Assembly (NCBI GenBank): GCA_944392765.1
Contig: CALXXU010000012.1
Location: 1 to 46,460, forward strand
Direction: 5' to 3'
Length of the DNA: 46,460 nucleotides
Source of the DNA: an uncultured Anaerobiospirillum sp.
Lineage (GTDB): Bacteria > Pseudomonadota > Gammaproteobacteria > Enterobacterales > Succinivibrionaceae
This document shows positions 26,011 to 35,191 of the stretch, in pieces (position 1 is the stretch's first letter; each line of letters opens with the position of its first letter). The position numbers and the translations under genes are program-made. Below the pieces are notes generated by a model. The model worked only from the letters and a program-made list of their open reading frames with translations, was not told where the DNA came from and searched no databases.

Positions 26011-26176
26011 CTGCGCTGCGCTTTTTCTGAACCTTTTGGCGCGAACTCAGTCCAAATGTTGGAACAAGTCTCGACTTGAGTCGAGTACTTGGTTTAAGAT
26101 GCGCGCGGCGTTGCCTTAGTTGGCCGCATTCTTTGTTCGTTTTGTTTTAATTTGTTGCGTACGGAAGCTCCTACCT

Positions 26177-26539
26177 TTGTACAGCTCGCATGATTTCACC
26201 ACTCAGGAACTGTTAGCACTTGCTACTGCTTCCTTAGACTCCTCCAAAGTTCAAGACTTAAAGACCATCGACGTCCATGAGCACAGCTCACTGACCGATG
26301 TCATGGTCATCGGTACTGGCACCTCCAATCGCCATGTCTGCGCAATGGCCGATCGCTTGGTTGAGTATCTGGCCAAGCATGATATCCACGGCGTCGCCGT
26401 CAGCGGCAGCGAAGAGGGCAAGTGGGTCATCATCGACTTAGGCGTCGTCATGGTTCATCTGATGCAGGAAAGCGAGCGCCAACGCTACCAGTTAGAGAAT
26501 CTCTACGAGGCGATGGCCGCTGGCGTAGCTGAGGCCTAG
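26177..26539 (+). CDS. rsfS: Ribosomal silencing factor RsfS
   Basis: Binds ribosomal protein uL14 and blocks 30S-50S joining when nutrients are short. The family blocks are clear: VQDLKTIDVHEHSSLTDVMVIGTGTSNRHVCAMADRLVE and SGSEEGKWVIIDLGVVMVHLMQ. No ATG is available. The TTG at 26177 is preferred because GGAAG (26163-26167) lies 9 nt upstream and the product (120 residues) has normal length; a TTG at 26120 would add 19 hydrophobic residues not seen in the family. rlmH begins one base after the stop codon, so the two are translationally coupled. Confidence 0.88.
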   Translation: MYSSHDFTTQELLALATASLDSSKVQDLKTIDVHEHSSLTDVMVIGTGTSNRHVCAMADRLVEYLAKHDIHGVAVSGSEEGKWVIIDLGVVMVHLMQESERQRYQLENLYEAMAAGVAEA

Positions 26540-26540
26540 G

Positions 26541-27011
26541 ATGCGCTTTTTACTATTGGCCGTGGGCACTAAGATGCCGAGTTGGGTCACCACCGGCTTT
26601 CAAGAGTACCAAAAGCGCATGCCGCCGCACTTAAAGCTCGAGCTCCAGGAAATCGAGCCGGTGCGCCGCGTAAGCAAGGGCACGACCGATAAGGCCAAGG
26701 AAATTGAAGCCAAGGCGATCTTGGCAGCCCTGCCTAAGCGTGCCTATATCATTGCCTTAGATGAGCATGGCAAGCAATTCACCTCGATGGAGCTTGCCGC
26801 TAAGGTTCACGACTTCCAGCAAATGGGCTCTGATGTCGTGATCATCATCGGGGGGCCTGAGGGTCTAACCTCCGAGATCTTGAACAAGGCCAACGAAACC
26901 ATTTCGCTGTCCAAGCTCACTATGCCCCATCCTATGGTGCGGATCGTCATCGCCGAGGCACTCTATCGCGCCTACAGTATCGATGCCGGTTTGCCCTACC
27001 ATCGAGCCTAA
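26541..27011 (+). CDS. rlmH: 23S rRNA pseudouridine(1915) N3-methyltransferase RlmH
   Basis: A SPOUT-class methyltransferase modifying pseudouridine 1915 in helix 69 of 23S rRNA, using S-adenosylmethionine. All family marks are present: MRFLLLAVGTKMPSWV, YIIALDEHGKQFTSMELA, the SAM-binding knot IIIGGPEGLTSEIL and the C-terminal LSLSKLTMPHPMVRIVIAEALYRAY-type block ending GLPYHRA (156 residues, normal). Packed 1 bp after rsfS and 26 bp before mrdA, as in many Gammaproteobacteria. Confidence 0.97.
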   Translation: MRFLLLAVGTKMPSWVTTGFQEYQKRMPPHLKLELQEIEPVRRVSKGTTDKAKEIEAKAILAALPKRAYIIALDEHGKQFTSMELAAKVHDFQQMGSDVVIIIGGPEGLTSEILNKANETISLSKLTMPHPMVRIVIAEALYRAYSIDAGLPYHRA

Positions 27012-27037
27012 TTTTCGTCAGGTAACAGGTCAGCTTC

Positions 27038-29056
27038 GTGTTTTTTAACAAACGCAAAAAGCCCAAGGAGCGCTTGCTCTTTAACAAGAAGGTCAAGAAG
27101 CGCAAGGCTAAAAAGTCCGCCACCGGTATCGAGGTCAAAAACGTCGAGCTGGAGACGCGTATCTTTAAGCTGCGCGTCATCTTGGGCTGCATTGTCGTGT
27201 TGATCTGCTTTGGCGTCTTGTTCGCCAATCTCTACTACCTGCAAGTCATCTCCTACGATGACTACCAAACCCGCTCCAACGAAAACCGCATCCGGGTGTT
27301 GCCGGTGGTTCCGCAGCGCGGCATCATTTATGACCGCAATCATGTGGTGCTCGCTGAAAATCGCCCGGTGTTCCACCTCGTGCTCTTTCCGCACAAGGAT
27401 ATCGACACCCGCGATACCATTGCACGCTTAGATGCACTGATGAATTTGGAGCTCACCCCAAGTGATGTCCAGCATATCTTAGAGCTGACGCGCACCCGTC
27501 AACGCTTCTCGGGAGTGGAAGTGGCCGATCTGCTGACCGAAGAGCAAATTGCGTTGTTCTCGGTCAATCGCCATCACTTCCCCAACGTTCAGCTGTCCTC
27601 GGACTTAAAGCGCTACTATCCTTTTGCCAATATCACAACCCATGCGATCGGTTACGTCTCACGTATCAATGCCTCTGATATCGAAAAGCTCACCGAGCAA
27701 GGCATTATTGACAATTACGAGGGTACGTCCGCGATCGGCAAGCTCGGTATTGAAAGCTACTATGAGCGCATTTTGCACGGCATCACCGGCTCTCGTGAGG
27801 TTGAGGTCAACAGCCACGGTCAAATTCTACGTACCTTAAAGTACAATCCACCGACCCATGGTAAGGACATCACCTTAACCTTGGATATTCGCCTCCAATA
27901 CTATGCCCAAGAGCTCTTGGGCGATATGCGCGGGGCTATTGTCGCGATTGAACCGGCCACCGGTGGCATTTTGGCCTTTTACTCCAATCCGTCCTACGAC
28001 CCGAACTTATTTGTGCGTGGTATTCGCAATAATGAGTACCAGCGCCTGTTAAAACATCCAGGGCGCCCGCTCATCAACCGCGTCACCCAAGGTGGCTATG
28101 CTCCAGCTTCCACGGTCAAGCCGCTCTTGAGCATTATGGCCCTCAATGAAGGCTTAACTGAGCCCGAAGAGCGTTTCTGGGGCGCACCGTACTACACCTT
28201 GCCTAACTCAACTCACCGCTTCCGCGATTGGCGCAGCTGGGGTCATGGCTGGCTTGATATGTACCGCGCCATTGAGCTCTCGGCTGATACCTACTTCTAC
28301 GATATCGCCTTTAGAGCAGGCATTGACACCATTCATAAATACCTCGATCTCTATGGCTTTGGCCGCTCGACCGGGATTGACTTACACGAGGAGTCGCTGG
28401 GCATTAACCCATCGCGCGAGTGGAAATATCGGCGTGATAAGCAGCCTTGGCATATGGGCGACACTATTCCGATCGGCATAGGCCAGGGTTATTGGACCAC
28501 GACCTTGATCCAGCTGGTGAAGGCGCATGCGATGCTCGCCAACCATGGCCGCTTTGTCACCCCGCATCTGCTCAAGGAAATCGTTGACCCTAAGAGCCTC
28601 AATATCCTCTCGATCTTCCACGACCCAGAAATGGGACGGCGCCTCGAAGTCAAGGATCAAAGCTATTTTGATGTGGCGCGCGCCGGCATGTACCTCGTAA
28701 TCAATGGCAAGGAAGGCACCGGCCGTAATGCCTTTGCCGGCACCACTTATAAGGCCGCTGGTAAATCTGGTACCGCCCAAGTGGTCAACATCGGCCAAGG
28801 CGAGAAGTATGATGCCAGCAAGCTGCGCCAAGAGCTGCGTGACAACGCCTTATTCGTAGCCTTTGCTCCGTATCATCGCCCGCGCATCTTAGTGGGCATC
28901 ATCTTAGAGAATCAAGGTGGTGGCTCGTCAGTCGCAGCCCCAGTAGTGCGCAAGCTCATGGATCGCTACTTTGAGCTCTATCCTGATGGTTATGAAGGCG
29001 AGAAAGTACCACAGCGCGTCAAGTTTGGCCGGGGTGGCTTCGTCACTTTGCAATAG
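27038..29056 (+). CDS. mrdA: Penicillin-binding protein 2 (elongasome transpeptidase)
   Basis: A class B PBP that cross-links peptidoglycan during rod elongation with RodA. It starts at GTG 27038, with AGGT-rich sequence ahead. A basic cytoplasmic tail (KKPKERLL) precedes one membrane helix (about residues 45-67). The pedestal (GIIYDRNHVVLAEN) leads into the transpeptidase domain with SxxK as STVK (nucleophile Ser358), the SxN equivalent SAD at 415-417 and KSGT at 576-579. Asp replacing Asn in SxN is usual for PBP2. 672 residues. The operon continues 15 bp later with mrdB. Confidence 0.97.
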   Translation: MFFNKRKKPKERLLFNKKVKKRKAKKSATGIEVKNVELETRIFKLRVILGCIVVLICFGVLFANLYYLQVISYDDYQTRSNENRIRVLPVVPQRGIIYDRNHVVLAENRPVFHLVLFPHKDIDTRDTIARLDALMNLELTPSDVQHILELTRTRQRFSGVEVADLLTEEQIALFSVNRHHFPNVQLSSDLKRYYPFANITTHAIGYVSRINASDIEKLTEQGIIDNYEGTSAIGKLGIESYYERILHGITGSREVEVNSHGQILRTLKYNPPTHGKDITLTLDIRLQYYAQELLGDMRGAIVAIEPATGGILAFYSNPSYDPNLFVRGIRNNEYQRLLKHPGRPLINRVTQGGYAPASTVKPLLSIMALNEGLTEPEERFWGAPYYTLPNSTHRFRDWRSWGHGWLDMYRAIELSADTYFYDIAFRAGIDTIHKYLDLYGFGRSTGIDLHEESLGINPSREWKYRRDKQPWHMGDTIPIGIGQGYWTTTLIQLVKAHAMLANHGRFVTPHLLKEIVDPKSLNILSIFHDPEMGRRLEVKDQSYFDVARAGMYLVINGKEGTGRNAFAGTTYKAAGKSGTAQVVNIGQGEKYDASKLRQELRDNALFVAFAPYHRPRILVGIILENQGGGSSVAAPVVRKLMDRYFELYPDGYEGEKVPQRVKFGRGGFVTLQ

Positions 29057-29071
29057 CAGGCACCAGATCGT

Positions 29072-30202
29072 ATGGAAAAGAACCCATTAGAAATGCCCAA
29101 CATGCCCTCACAGCAGCCGCTGTTGGTGCGTTGGCACTTAGATCTCCCGCTGATGCTGGGTCTTTTAATGTGCCTGTGTCTGTCCTTATTTGTGCTCTAT
29201 TCGGCCTCCGGTCAGCATGTGGAGATGCTGGAGCGGCAAGTGGTACGTACGGGTCTGGCTTTTGGCGCCATGATTGTGGTGGCCCAAATTCCGCCTAAAT
29301 TTCTGTTAAAGCTCGCCCCTTATGCCTACCTGGCAGGCTTAGCACTCTTAATCATGGTGGAGCTCTTTGGTGATATCTCCAAGGGTGCGCAGCGCTGGCT
29401 CAACTTAGGCTTTATGCGCCTGCAACCTTCGGAGTTCTTAAAGCTCATCATTCCGCTCACTATGGCGGCCTTTTTAACGCGCAACCCGCTGCCACCCAGA
29501 TTTGTTAATGTCTTGATTGCCTTTGCCCTGTTGGCCGCGCCGACCTTGCTCATCGTAATCCAGCCAGATTTAGGTACTGCGATCTTGGTGGCGGTATCAG
29601 GCTTTATCGCCATTTTCTTAGCCGGCCTGAGCTTTTGGTGGCTTATTGCTGCCGCCGTGGGTGGCGCTATTGCCATGCCGATTATGTGGAATTACGTTCT
29701 CCACGACTACCAAAAACAACGCGTTTTGACCTTTATCAATCCAGAAAGCGATCCTTTAGGTGCGGGCTATCACATCATTCAAAGCAAGATCGCGATTGGC
29801 TCCGGTGGCATTTATGGCAAGGGCTGGCTTGAAGGTTCGCAAAGCCAGCTTGATTTCCTCCCCGAGCCGCACACCGACTTTATCTTTGCGGTACTAGCCG
29901 AGGAAACAGGCCTCATTGGCTTTATCATCATGCTTTTGATCTACTCCTTCATCATCTCGCGCTGCCTCTTTATCTCTCTGCATGCGCGCAGTAACTTTGA
30001 GCGGATCTTAAGTGCCACCTTCACCTTCAATCTGCCGTTTTACATCTTCATCAACGTCGGCATGGTTTCAGGCATCTTACCGGTGGTAGGCGTGCCCCTA
30101 CCGATGATTAGTTACGGTGGTACCTCGATGATCATCTTGGCGGTGACCTTCGGCATCATCATGTCGATCCACACCCACAAGAAACAGACCTTCTTCACCT
30201 AA
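29072..30202 (+). CDS. mrdB: Rod-shape peptidoglycan glycosyltransferase RodA
   Basis: A SEDS-family polymerase that extends glycan strands during elongation and pairs with PBP2 encoded just upstream. It has about ten membrane helices over 376 residues. Conserved SEDS blocks are present: KGAQRWLNLGFMRLQPSEFLKL, PDLGTAILV, FLPEPHTDFIFAVLAEETG (with the catalytic-type Asp) and PLPMISYGGTSMI near the C-terminus. This closes the mrdAB unit. The following 340-bp gap is filled by a 23-bp tandem array. Confidence 0.97.
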   Translation: MEKNPLEMPNMPSQQPLLVRWHLDLPLMLGLLMCLCLSLFVLYSASGQHVEMLERQVVRTGLAFGAMIVVAQIPPKFLLKLAPYAYLAGLALLIMVELFGDISKGAQRWLNLGFMRLQPSEFLKLIIPLTMAAFLTRNPLPPRFVNVLIAFALLAAPTLLIVIQPDLGTAILVAVSGFIAIFLAGLSFWWLIAAAVGGAIAMPIMWNYVLHDYQKQRVLTFINPESDPLGAGYHIIQSKIAIGSGGIYGKGWLEGSQSQLDFLPEPHTDFIFAVLAEETGLIGFIIMLLIYSFIISRCLFISLHARSNFERILSATFTFNLPFYIFINVGMVSGILPVVGVPLPMISYGGTSMIILAVTFGIIMSIHTHKKQTFFT

Positions 30203-30307
30203 TGATTAGGGGCTAAAATTGAGGGGAGCACGCCTATCAGCGCGCACGCCCCATTCAATAGGGGTGACCTCAGGGCATGCTACCTGCGCCCCATTACGCC
30301 TTAGGTG

Positions 30308-30468
30308 GTGACCAACCGCTGCCGCAGGCAGTGACCAACCGGAGCCACAGGCAGTGACCGACCGCTGCCGCAGGCAGTGACCAACCGGTGCCACAGGCAG
30401 TGACCGACCGCTGCCGCAGGCAGTGACCAACCGGTGCCGCAGGTTGAGACCAACCGGTGCCACAGTGC
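30308..30468. repeat. Seven-copy 23-bp tandem repeat with a 46-bp higher-order period
   Basis: The unit is GTGACC(A/G)ACCG(C/G)(T/A)GCC(G/A)CAGGCA; copies start at 30308, 30331, 30354, 30377, 30400, 30423 and 30446. Copies 1, 3 and 5 read CGCTGCCGC, while 2, 4 and 7 read CGG(T/A)GCCAC, so pairs alternate with a 46-bp period. Each unit contains TGCC-GCA-GGCA or ACCGGT, so it can fold. 23 is not a multiple of 3, and open frames through it are accidental. Confidence 0.95.
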
Positions 30469-30541
30469 GCCCAATGCGACCATTAACCTGAGACGACCTG
30501 AGGCAGCGCCCGGCTAATTTCGAAGAATAAGGGGAAATGCG

Positions 30542-31138
30542 ATGTTCACCTTACGCCCAGCTACCAGCGCGGACACCCCAGCCCTCACCGCTATTTACGA
30601 CTACTACGTCCAGAACACGGCAGTAAGCTTTGAGTATGAGACCCCGAGCGTTGCAGAGTTTAGTGCGCGCCTTGAGCAAGTACGTGCGCACCAGCTGCCG
30701 TACTTAGTGGCTGAAAATCAGGGCCAGCTCTTAGGCTATGCCTACGCTTGCCCCTTCTCAGAGCGTAAGGCCTATCTGCCTTCGGTGGAACTTACCATTT
30801 ACTTGGCACCCCAGCACAAGCGTCAGGGCTTAGGCCGTGCCCTGTACCAGGCCTTAGAGCAAGAGCTTAAAGCTCAGGGCTATGAAAATCTCTACGCCTG
30901 CATCGCAACGCCGGTGGTCACGCCCATCAAGGATAATGAGAGCCTCTTGCACTACGCACTTGCCGATACTAATGAGCACGACTACATCAGCTGGGATAGC
31001 GTGCGCTTTCACCACCATATGGGCTTTCGCTTGGTTGGCGTGTTTAGCCAATGCGGCTTTAAGTTTGGGCGCTATTTTGACATGGTCTTTATGGAAAAGC
31101 TGATCGGCGCGCATAATGCCATCCCAAGCAGCTACTAA
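30542..31138 (+). CDS. GNAT-family N-acetyltransferase (phosphinothricin acetyltransferase-like)
   Basis: A cytoplasmic acetyl-CoA-dependent N-acetyltransferase of 198 residues. The N-terminus (TLRPATSADTPALTAIYDYYVQNTAVSFE) is typical of the PAT/methionine-sulfoximine acetyltransferase group. The CoA pyrophosphate-binding motif is KRQGLGRAL (about residues 97-105), and HHHMGFRLVGVFSQCGFKFGRYFD matches the PAT C-terminal strands. An insertion of about 20 residues (about 125-150, KDNESLLHYALADTNEHDY) is longer than usual. The acceptor is unknown; amino-acid analogues are typical of the group. AAGGGG precedes the start. It interrupts the usual mrdB-mltB adjacency. Confidence 0.88.
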   Translation: MFTLRPATSADTPALTAIYDYYVQNTAVSFEYETPSVAEFSARLEQVRAHQLPYLVAENQGQLLGYAYACPFSERKAYLPSVELTIYLAPQHKRQGLGRALYQALEQELKAQGYENLYACIATPVVTPIKDNESLLHYALADTNEHDYISWDSVRFHHHMGFRLVGVFSQCGFKFGRYFDMVFMEKLIGAHNAIPSSY

Positions 31139-31261
31139 GCTACGACTAGGCTGCTACCAAGAAAAGGCTTAATTAGCCATGGTCTTTGTGCTATCCTAAG
31201 AAAGATTTTGGCTTTCGTTTTTGCGGCGAAAGCTTGGTTTTTTGGGTTGGCGGATGAGCAT

Positions 31262-32317
31262 ATGCCTAAGCTTAACAAACTGACTGCATCGTTATCTCTT
31301 CTCACTTCCGGACACACTTTAGTCCTCGCAGGCGCCTTGACCTTAGGCTTGACGAGCCACCAAGCAACGGCTGCCAGTGGCGCGGAGATCGATATCATTG
31401 AGCTTGCACGCTATGCCAATATCGATAGCGTGTTACTTGACCGTGCTATTACCCAAGCAACCTATCAACAAAAGATCATTGATGCCATGAATCGCCCTTA
31501 TGAGGGTAAGCCATGGTATATGTACCGCAAGCTCTTTATCACCGATAAGCGCATTAAAGGCGGTATTGACTTCTATCTTGCCCACGAGCAGGAACTGCTG
31601 CGGGCGCAACAAGAGCTGGGGGTCGCCCCTGAGGTGATCTGCGCCATTATCGGTGTGGAGACCTTCTACGGTCAGAATATGGGCACCTGGAAGGTGTTAG
31701 ACGCGCTCTACACCTTAGGCTTCCACTACCCTAAGCGCGCCAGCTACTTCTCCAAAGAGTTTGCCAACTACGTCAAGCTCGCCACGCGCGAGGGCTGGGA
31801 GCTGACCTCGGTTAAGGGCTCGTACGCCGGTGCTATGGGCATGGGTCAGTTCATGCCTTCGTCCTACCTCAATTTCGCGATCGACTTTGATGGCGACCAA
31901 CATGTCAACCTCTTCACCAACAGCACCGATGCTGTAGGTTCGGTGGCCAACTACTTCAAGGGCCACGGTTGGGTCTTAGGGGGCGGCGTGATGTATCCGG
32001 CCCATGTTGCTGGAGTACCACAAGGCACCTTGGACGCCCTGATGAAAAAGGAGTGGAATTTAACCCCAGCTGAGCTCGTCGCCGCTGGTGTCACCACCAA
32101 GGTCAACCTCTCGCGCGATCAAAACGTCCGTCTCTACTCCTTTGAGCTTGAAGATGGCAGCTACGACTACCAAGTAGGCCTCAACAACTTCAACACCATC
32201 ACCAAATACAATAAGAGCCCGCTGTACGCTCGTGCCGTCTATGAGCTCTCTGAGGCTATTGCCCAGGGCTATGCGCAAATCAAGCAGCAAAGTGGCGCCA
32301 CCGGGAAAAATCCCTAG
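31262..32317 (+). CDS. mltB: Lytic murein transglycosylase B
   Basis: A GH103 (family 3) lytic transglycosylase that cleaves peptidoglycan to 1,6-anhydro products. The ATG at 31262 is chosen because it puts a signal peptide at the N-terminus (hydrophobic core at about residues 19-30); it ends in Ala-rich HQATAASG rather than a lipobox, so this copy appears soluble periplasmic. The catalytic Glu is in AIIGVETFYGQN (Glu133), followed by GSYAGAMGMGQFMPSSY and the FDGD...DAVGSVANYFKGHGW block. 351 residues. It stops at CCC-TAG, and an acidic reading frame continues in the +1 frame to 32441. Confidence 0.95.
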   Translation: MPKLNKLTASLSLLTSGHTLVLAGALTLGLTSHQATAASGAEIDIIELARYANIDSVLLDRAITQATYQQKIIDAMNRPYEGKPWYMYRKLFITDKRIKGGIDFYLAHEQELLRAQQELGVAPEVICAIIGVETFYGQNMGTWKVLDALYTLGFHYPKRASYFSKEFANYVKLATREGWELTSVKGSYAGAMGMGQFMPSSYLNFAIDFDGDQHVNLFTNSTDAVGSVANYFKGHGWVLGGGVMYPAHVAGVPQGTLDALMKKEWNLTPAELVAAGVTTKVNLSRDQNVRLYSFELEDGSYDYQVGLNNFNTITKYNKSPLYARAVYELSEAIAQGYAQIKQQSGATGKNP

Positions 32318-32441
32318 CACCGCTGAATTTGAAGCAGAACTCTTGAGCACAGAAAATCAAATGTTAGATGCGATGGAGCATGAGGCCCGTCAAGAGCAAG
32401 CTCAAGAGCTCGAAGCCGAGCTCTTTGGTACCCAGCTTTAA
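32292..32441 (+). CDS. Acidic 49-codon ORF overlapping the end of mltB in the +1 frame
   Basis: Past the mltB stop, the +1 frame reads STAEFEAELLSTENQMLD... and ends LEAELFGTQL, strongly acidic and helical, with an inner EAEL repeat; it looks like real coding sequence. It could start at GTG 32292 without a good SD, be joined to MltB by a +1 slip at CCC-TAG (32312-32317), or belong to mltB if the A5 run at 32306-32310 is an indel. Which applies cannot be told from the sequence alone. Confidence 0.4.
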   Translation: MAPPGKIPSTAEFEAELLSTENQMLDAMEHEARQEQAQELEAELFGTQL

Positions 32442-32558
32442 GGTGATGCGCGACGCCACAGCTTGAGCGCTGGCTCTAATGATGACCTAAGCCAAGAGCG
32501 TTAAACTAAAATTGCGGAACCGTGCGCACGATTAAATTTTGCTTGTTGAGAAGTTTGC

Positions 32559-33755
32559 ATGAAAGATCATCGAGTCGGGCAATTTAAGGCTAAGCTGGCC
32601 CTGGGACTGTCCGTCACGCTCTTAGGAGCTGCAGCCCTAGTGTTAAATGGCTGCCAAAGTAATATCCCTGAAATTGCCACGACCACCCACGGCGCTAACG
32701 CCGGTGATGGCTATACCTATGGCACGGGCCCAAACAAAACCCGTCCTTACCCCCAAACTGATCCCGTAAACATCAATGGCGTGGGCGGTGCCACCCCGAA
32801 ATATGAACCCCTGTCACGCGGCGGCAATAAGGACTACACCGTCTTAGGCCAAAACTATATGGTCTGGAGCAACTGCCATTCCTATCAAGAAATCGGTACT
32901 GCTTCTTGGTATGGCCCTGGTTTCCACGGCAATAAGACCTCCAACGGCGAAACCTACAATCAAAAGGGCTATAGCGCCGCACACAAGAACTTACCGCTGC
33001 CTTCTTACGTTAAGGTCACCAATTTAGAGAATGGCCGTGCCGTCATCGTACGCGTCAATGACCGTGGTCCATTCCATGAAAGCCGCATCATTGACCTGTC
33101 CGAAGGTGCCGCCAAGGCGCTCAATATGACGGGCAAGGGTACCGCCAAGGTTAAGTTAGAGCTCATCGATATGCGCTCAGGCACGGGCAATATCGCCAAT
33201 ACCAATGAGCCGGGCCAAAATCTGGCGCAAGGCGTGATCTCGTCGATTATCACCAATAACACCAGCTCCACCACCCAAAAGCACCTCTCGCACTTAGGCC
33301 AGTACATCTCCGAGGTAAAAAATGGGGGTGAGCCCACCACCCAATCCAAGGTCGCAGCTGGAGTCGCCGGACTCTACCTCTTAGGCCAGGTGGGCGAGGC
33401 CTTGAGTGATGATAGCTCAAGCAGCTCAAGCCGGAGCACGACCAGCAGCACGACGAGCAACCCAATGCCGAGCACTAATTTGCGCTCGACTAACTATACG
33501 GTAAACTATGCCACCCCGGTCGCCGCTGAATCAGGGCAAGCCTATGTCCAATTCTTTAGCTCGACCTCACAGGCCCGCGCCACCCGCATTCAGTCGCTGC
33601 TCAAGGATAAGACTCCTTACCCTATCATCGTGGTTGCGGAGGAAGGACTCTATCGCGTACGCATTGGCCCAATCCCGCAAAAGGACTTGGCTACATCCTT
33701 AGAGTACATGAAGCAGTTGGGCTATCCTGACTCCTTTATCAAGCGCATTCCATAA
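32559..33755 (+). CDS. rlpA: Septal-ring lytic transglycosylase RlpA
   Basis: An outer-membrane lipoprotein acting on denuded glycan at the septum. The lipobox is LNGC (Cys32). A double-psi beta-barrel domain covers about residues 112-205, with GTASWYGPGFHGNKTSNGETY and the catalytic-type VNDRGPF. A Ser/Thr-rich linker (about 280-315) follows, then a C-terminal SPOR domain (about 322-398: AYVQFFSSTSQARATRIQSLL and YRVRIGPI) that binds septal glycan. The start has GAGAAG at good spacing. 398 residues, normal for SPOR-bearing RlpA. Position mltB-rlpA-dacA is conserved. Confidence 0.96.
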   Translation: MKDHRVGQFKAKLALGLSVTLLGAAALVLNGCQSNIPEIATTTHGANAGDGYTYGTGPNKTRPYPQTDPVNINGVGGATPKYEPLSRGGNKDYTVLGQNYMVWSNCHSYQEIGTASWYGPGFHGNKTSNGETYNQKGYSAAHKNLPLPSYVKVTNLENGRAVIVRVNDRGPFHESRIIDLSEGAAKALNMTGKGTAKVKLELIDMRSGTGNIANTNEPGQNLAQGVISSIITNNTSSTTQKHLSHLGQYISEVKNGGEPTTQSKVAAGVAGLYLLGQVGEALSDDSSSSSSRSTTSSTTSNPMPSTNLRSTNYTVNYATPVAAESGQAYVQFFSSTSQARATRIQSLLKDKTPYPIIVVAEEGLYRVRIGPIPQKDLATSLEYMKQLGYPDSFIKRIP

Positions 33756-33862
33756 CCACACTAAAACACCAGGGACGCGGCGGGAACTTAGCGCCGCGCC
33801 AGTGCTCTAATACCACAATTTCTTACTCATTTTCTTCCTGTGTTCTTGGAGGATAAACGTAA

Positions 33863-35182
33863 ATGGCGGTTAATATGGCTCACTTAGCTGCAAGCAAGCA
33901 CCGACGCAAACTGCGCTCCCTGCTCACAGCCATGGTTTTAGGCTCAACCTTGTTCGTCGGCGCCTTAAGCGCTCACGCCGAAGAAGCGATACCTGATCCA
34001 TTCGCCGCCGTCCGAGCCCAACAACAAAATGGCACCAATCCGCCTCCGACCACTGATGCGGCACTGAATCCGGCACCGGTCGCTCCGATCATCATTCCAG
34101 AGGCTCCCAGCTTTAACGCTGAATCCTGGGTTTTAATGGACTATGCCACAGGCCAGGTTCTGTTTGAAAAGGATCAGCACAAGCGCATTTGGCCTGCTTC
34201 CTTGACCAAGATGATGACTTCCTACGTCATCGGCATGGAAATCAAGGCCGGGCGCTTAGATCCAAACAGCTACGTCACCGTTCCTGAAGACGCCTGGGCT
34301 AAACAGGAGGTCTTCTCTGATTCCTCCAAGATGTTTATCGAGGTGGGCAAGAAAGTTAAGGTCTCCGACCTCAATAAGGGTATTGTGATCCAATCGGGCA
34401 ACGACGCCTGCGTCGCCATGGCCTTTGTCTTGGCCGGTTCCGAGGAAGGCTTTGTCTCGGTGATGAACACCTACGCCAAGCAATTGGGCTTAAACGACAC
34501 CCACTTTGCCAACGTCCATGGCCTGTATGACGAGAACAATTACTCCTCAGCCTATGATATGGCCTTATTAGGCCGCGCCTTAATTCGCGACCTCCCTGAG
34601 GAGTACAAGCTGTACGCGCAAAAGGAATTTACCTTCAACGGGATCAAGCAGTACAACCGCAATCGCCTCTTATGGGATAAGACCATGAACGTGGACGGCA
34701 TCAAGACCGGCCACTTATCGGCGGTGGGCTATAACTTAGTCGCCTCCTCGCAGCAAGGCAGTATGCGTCTTATCGCCTCGCTGATCGGTGCTAAGAGCGA
34801 AAGTGACCGCGCCGCTTTCTGCAAGCAGATGTTAGGCTACGGCTTTAGATACTTTGAGTCCTATAGTCCATTTGAGCAAGGCAAGACCCTGCTCACCCGT
34901 GAGGTCCGCATGGGCGACGTCGATATGGTCAACTTATCGGTCGCAAGCCCTGTTAGCATCATGATTCCACGTGGGGCTCAGCAAAGCGTTAAGATCAGCT
35001 ACGCCCTGACCCAATCGACCTTTGTCGCCCCGATCAAGAAAGGCGACCAATTAGGTGTAATCGAGTTTAAGCTCAACGATAAGACCTTAGCCAAGTACCC
35101 ATTGGTGGCGACCAACGACGTCAACGAAGGCTCGTTCTTCTCGCGCCTGTGGGACAAGATCGTCATGAGTATCATGAATTAA
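33863..35182 (+). CDS. dacA: D-alanyl-D-alanine carboxypeptidase (PBP5/6 type)
   Basis: Trims the terminal D-Ala from peptidoglycan stem peptides in the periplasm. The signal peptide ends at ALSAHA near residue 39. A short Pro/Asn-rich spacer leads into the S11 peptidase domain: SLTK (Ser113), SGN (about 178-180) and KTG (281-283). The C-terminal beta domain and an amphipathic anchor helix (SFFSRLWDKIVMSIMN) dock it on the inner membrane. 439 residues, slightly long because of the N-terminal spacer. GGAGG lies 11 nt before the ATG at 33863. ybeD follows after 9 bp. Confidence 0.97.
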   Translation: MAVNMAHLAASKHRRKLRSLLTAMVLGSTLFVGALSAHAEEAIPDPFAAVRAQQQNGTNPPPTTDAALNPAPVAPIIIPEAPSFNAESWVLMDYATGQVLFEKDQHKRIWPASLTKMMTSYVIGMEIKAGRLDPNSYVTVPEDAWAKQEVFSDSSKMFIEVGKKVKVSDLNKGIVIQSGNDACVAMAFVLAGSEEGFVSVMNTYAKQLGLNDTHFANVHGLYDENNYSSAYDMALLGRALIRDLPEEYKLYAQKEFTFNGIKQYNRNRLLWDKTMNVDGIKTGHLSAVGYNLVASSQQGSMRLIASLIGAKSESDRAAFCKQMLGYGFRYFESYSPFEQGKTLLTREVRMGDVDMVNLSVASPVSIMIPRGAQQSVKISYALTQSTFVAPIKKGDQLGVIEFKLNDKTLAKYPLVATNDVNEGSFFSRLWDKIVMSIMN

Positions 35183-35191
35183 GGGATTACG

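Noticed and set aside
30206-30483. Minus-strand ORFs with His/Trp/Val repeats over the 23-bp array
   Set aside because: The unit length is not a multiple of three, so the apparent protein repeats only reflect the DNA array; no ribosome-binding site.
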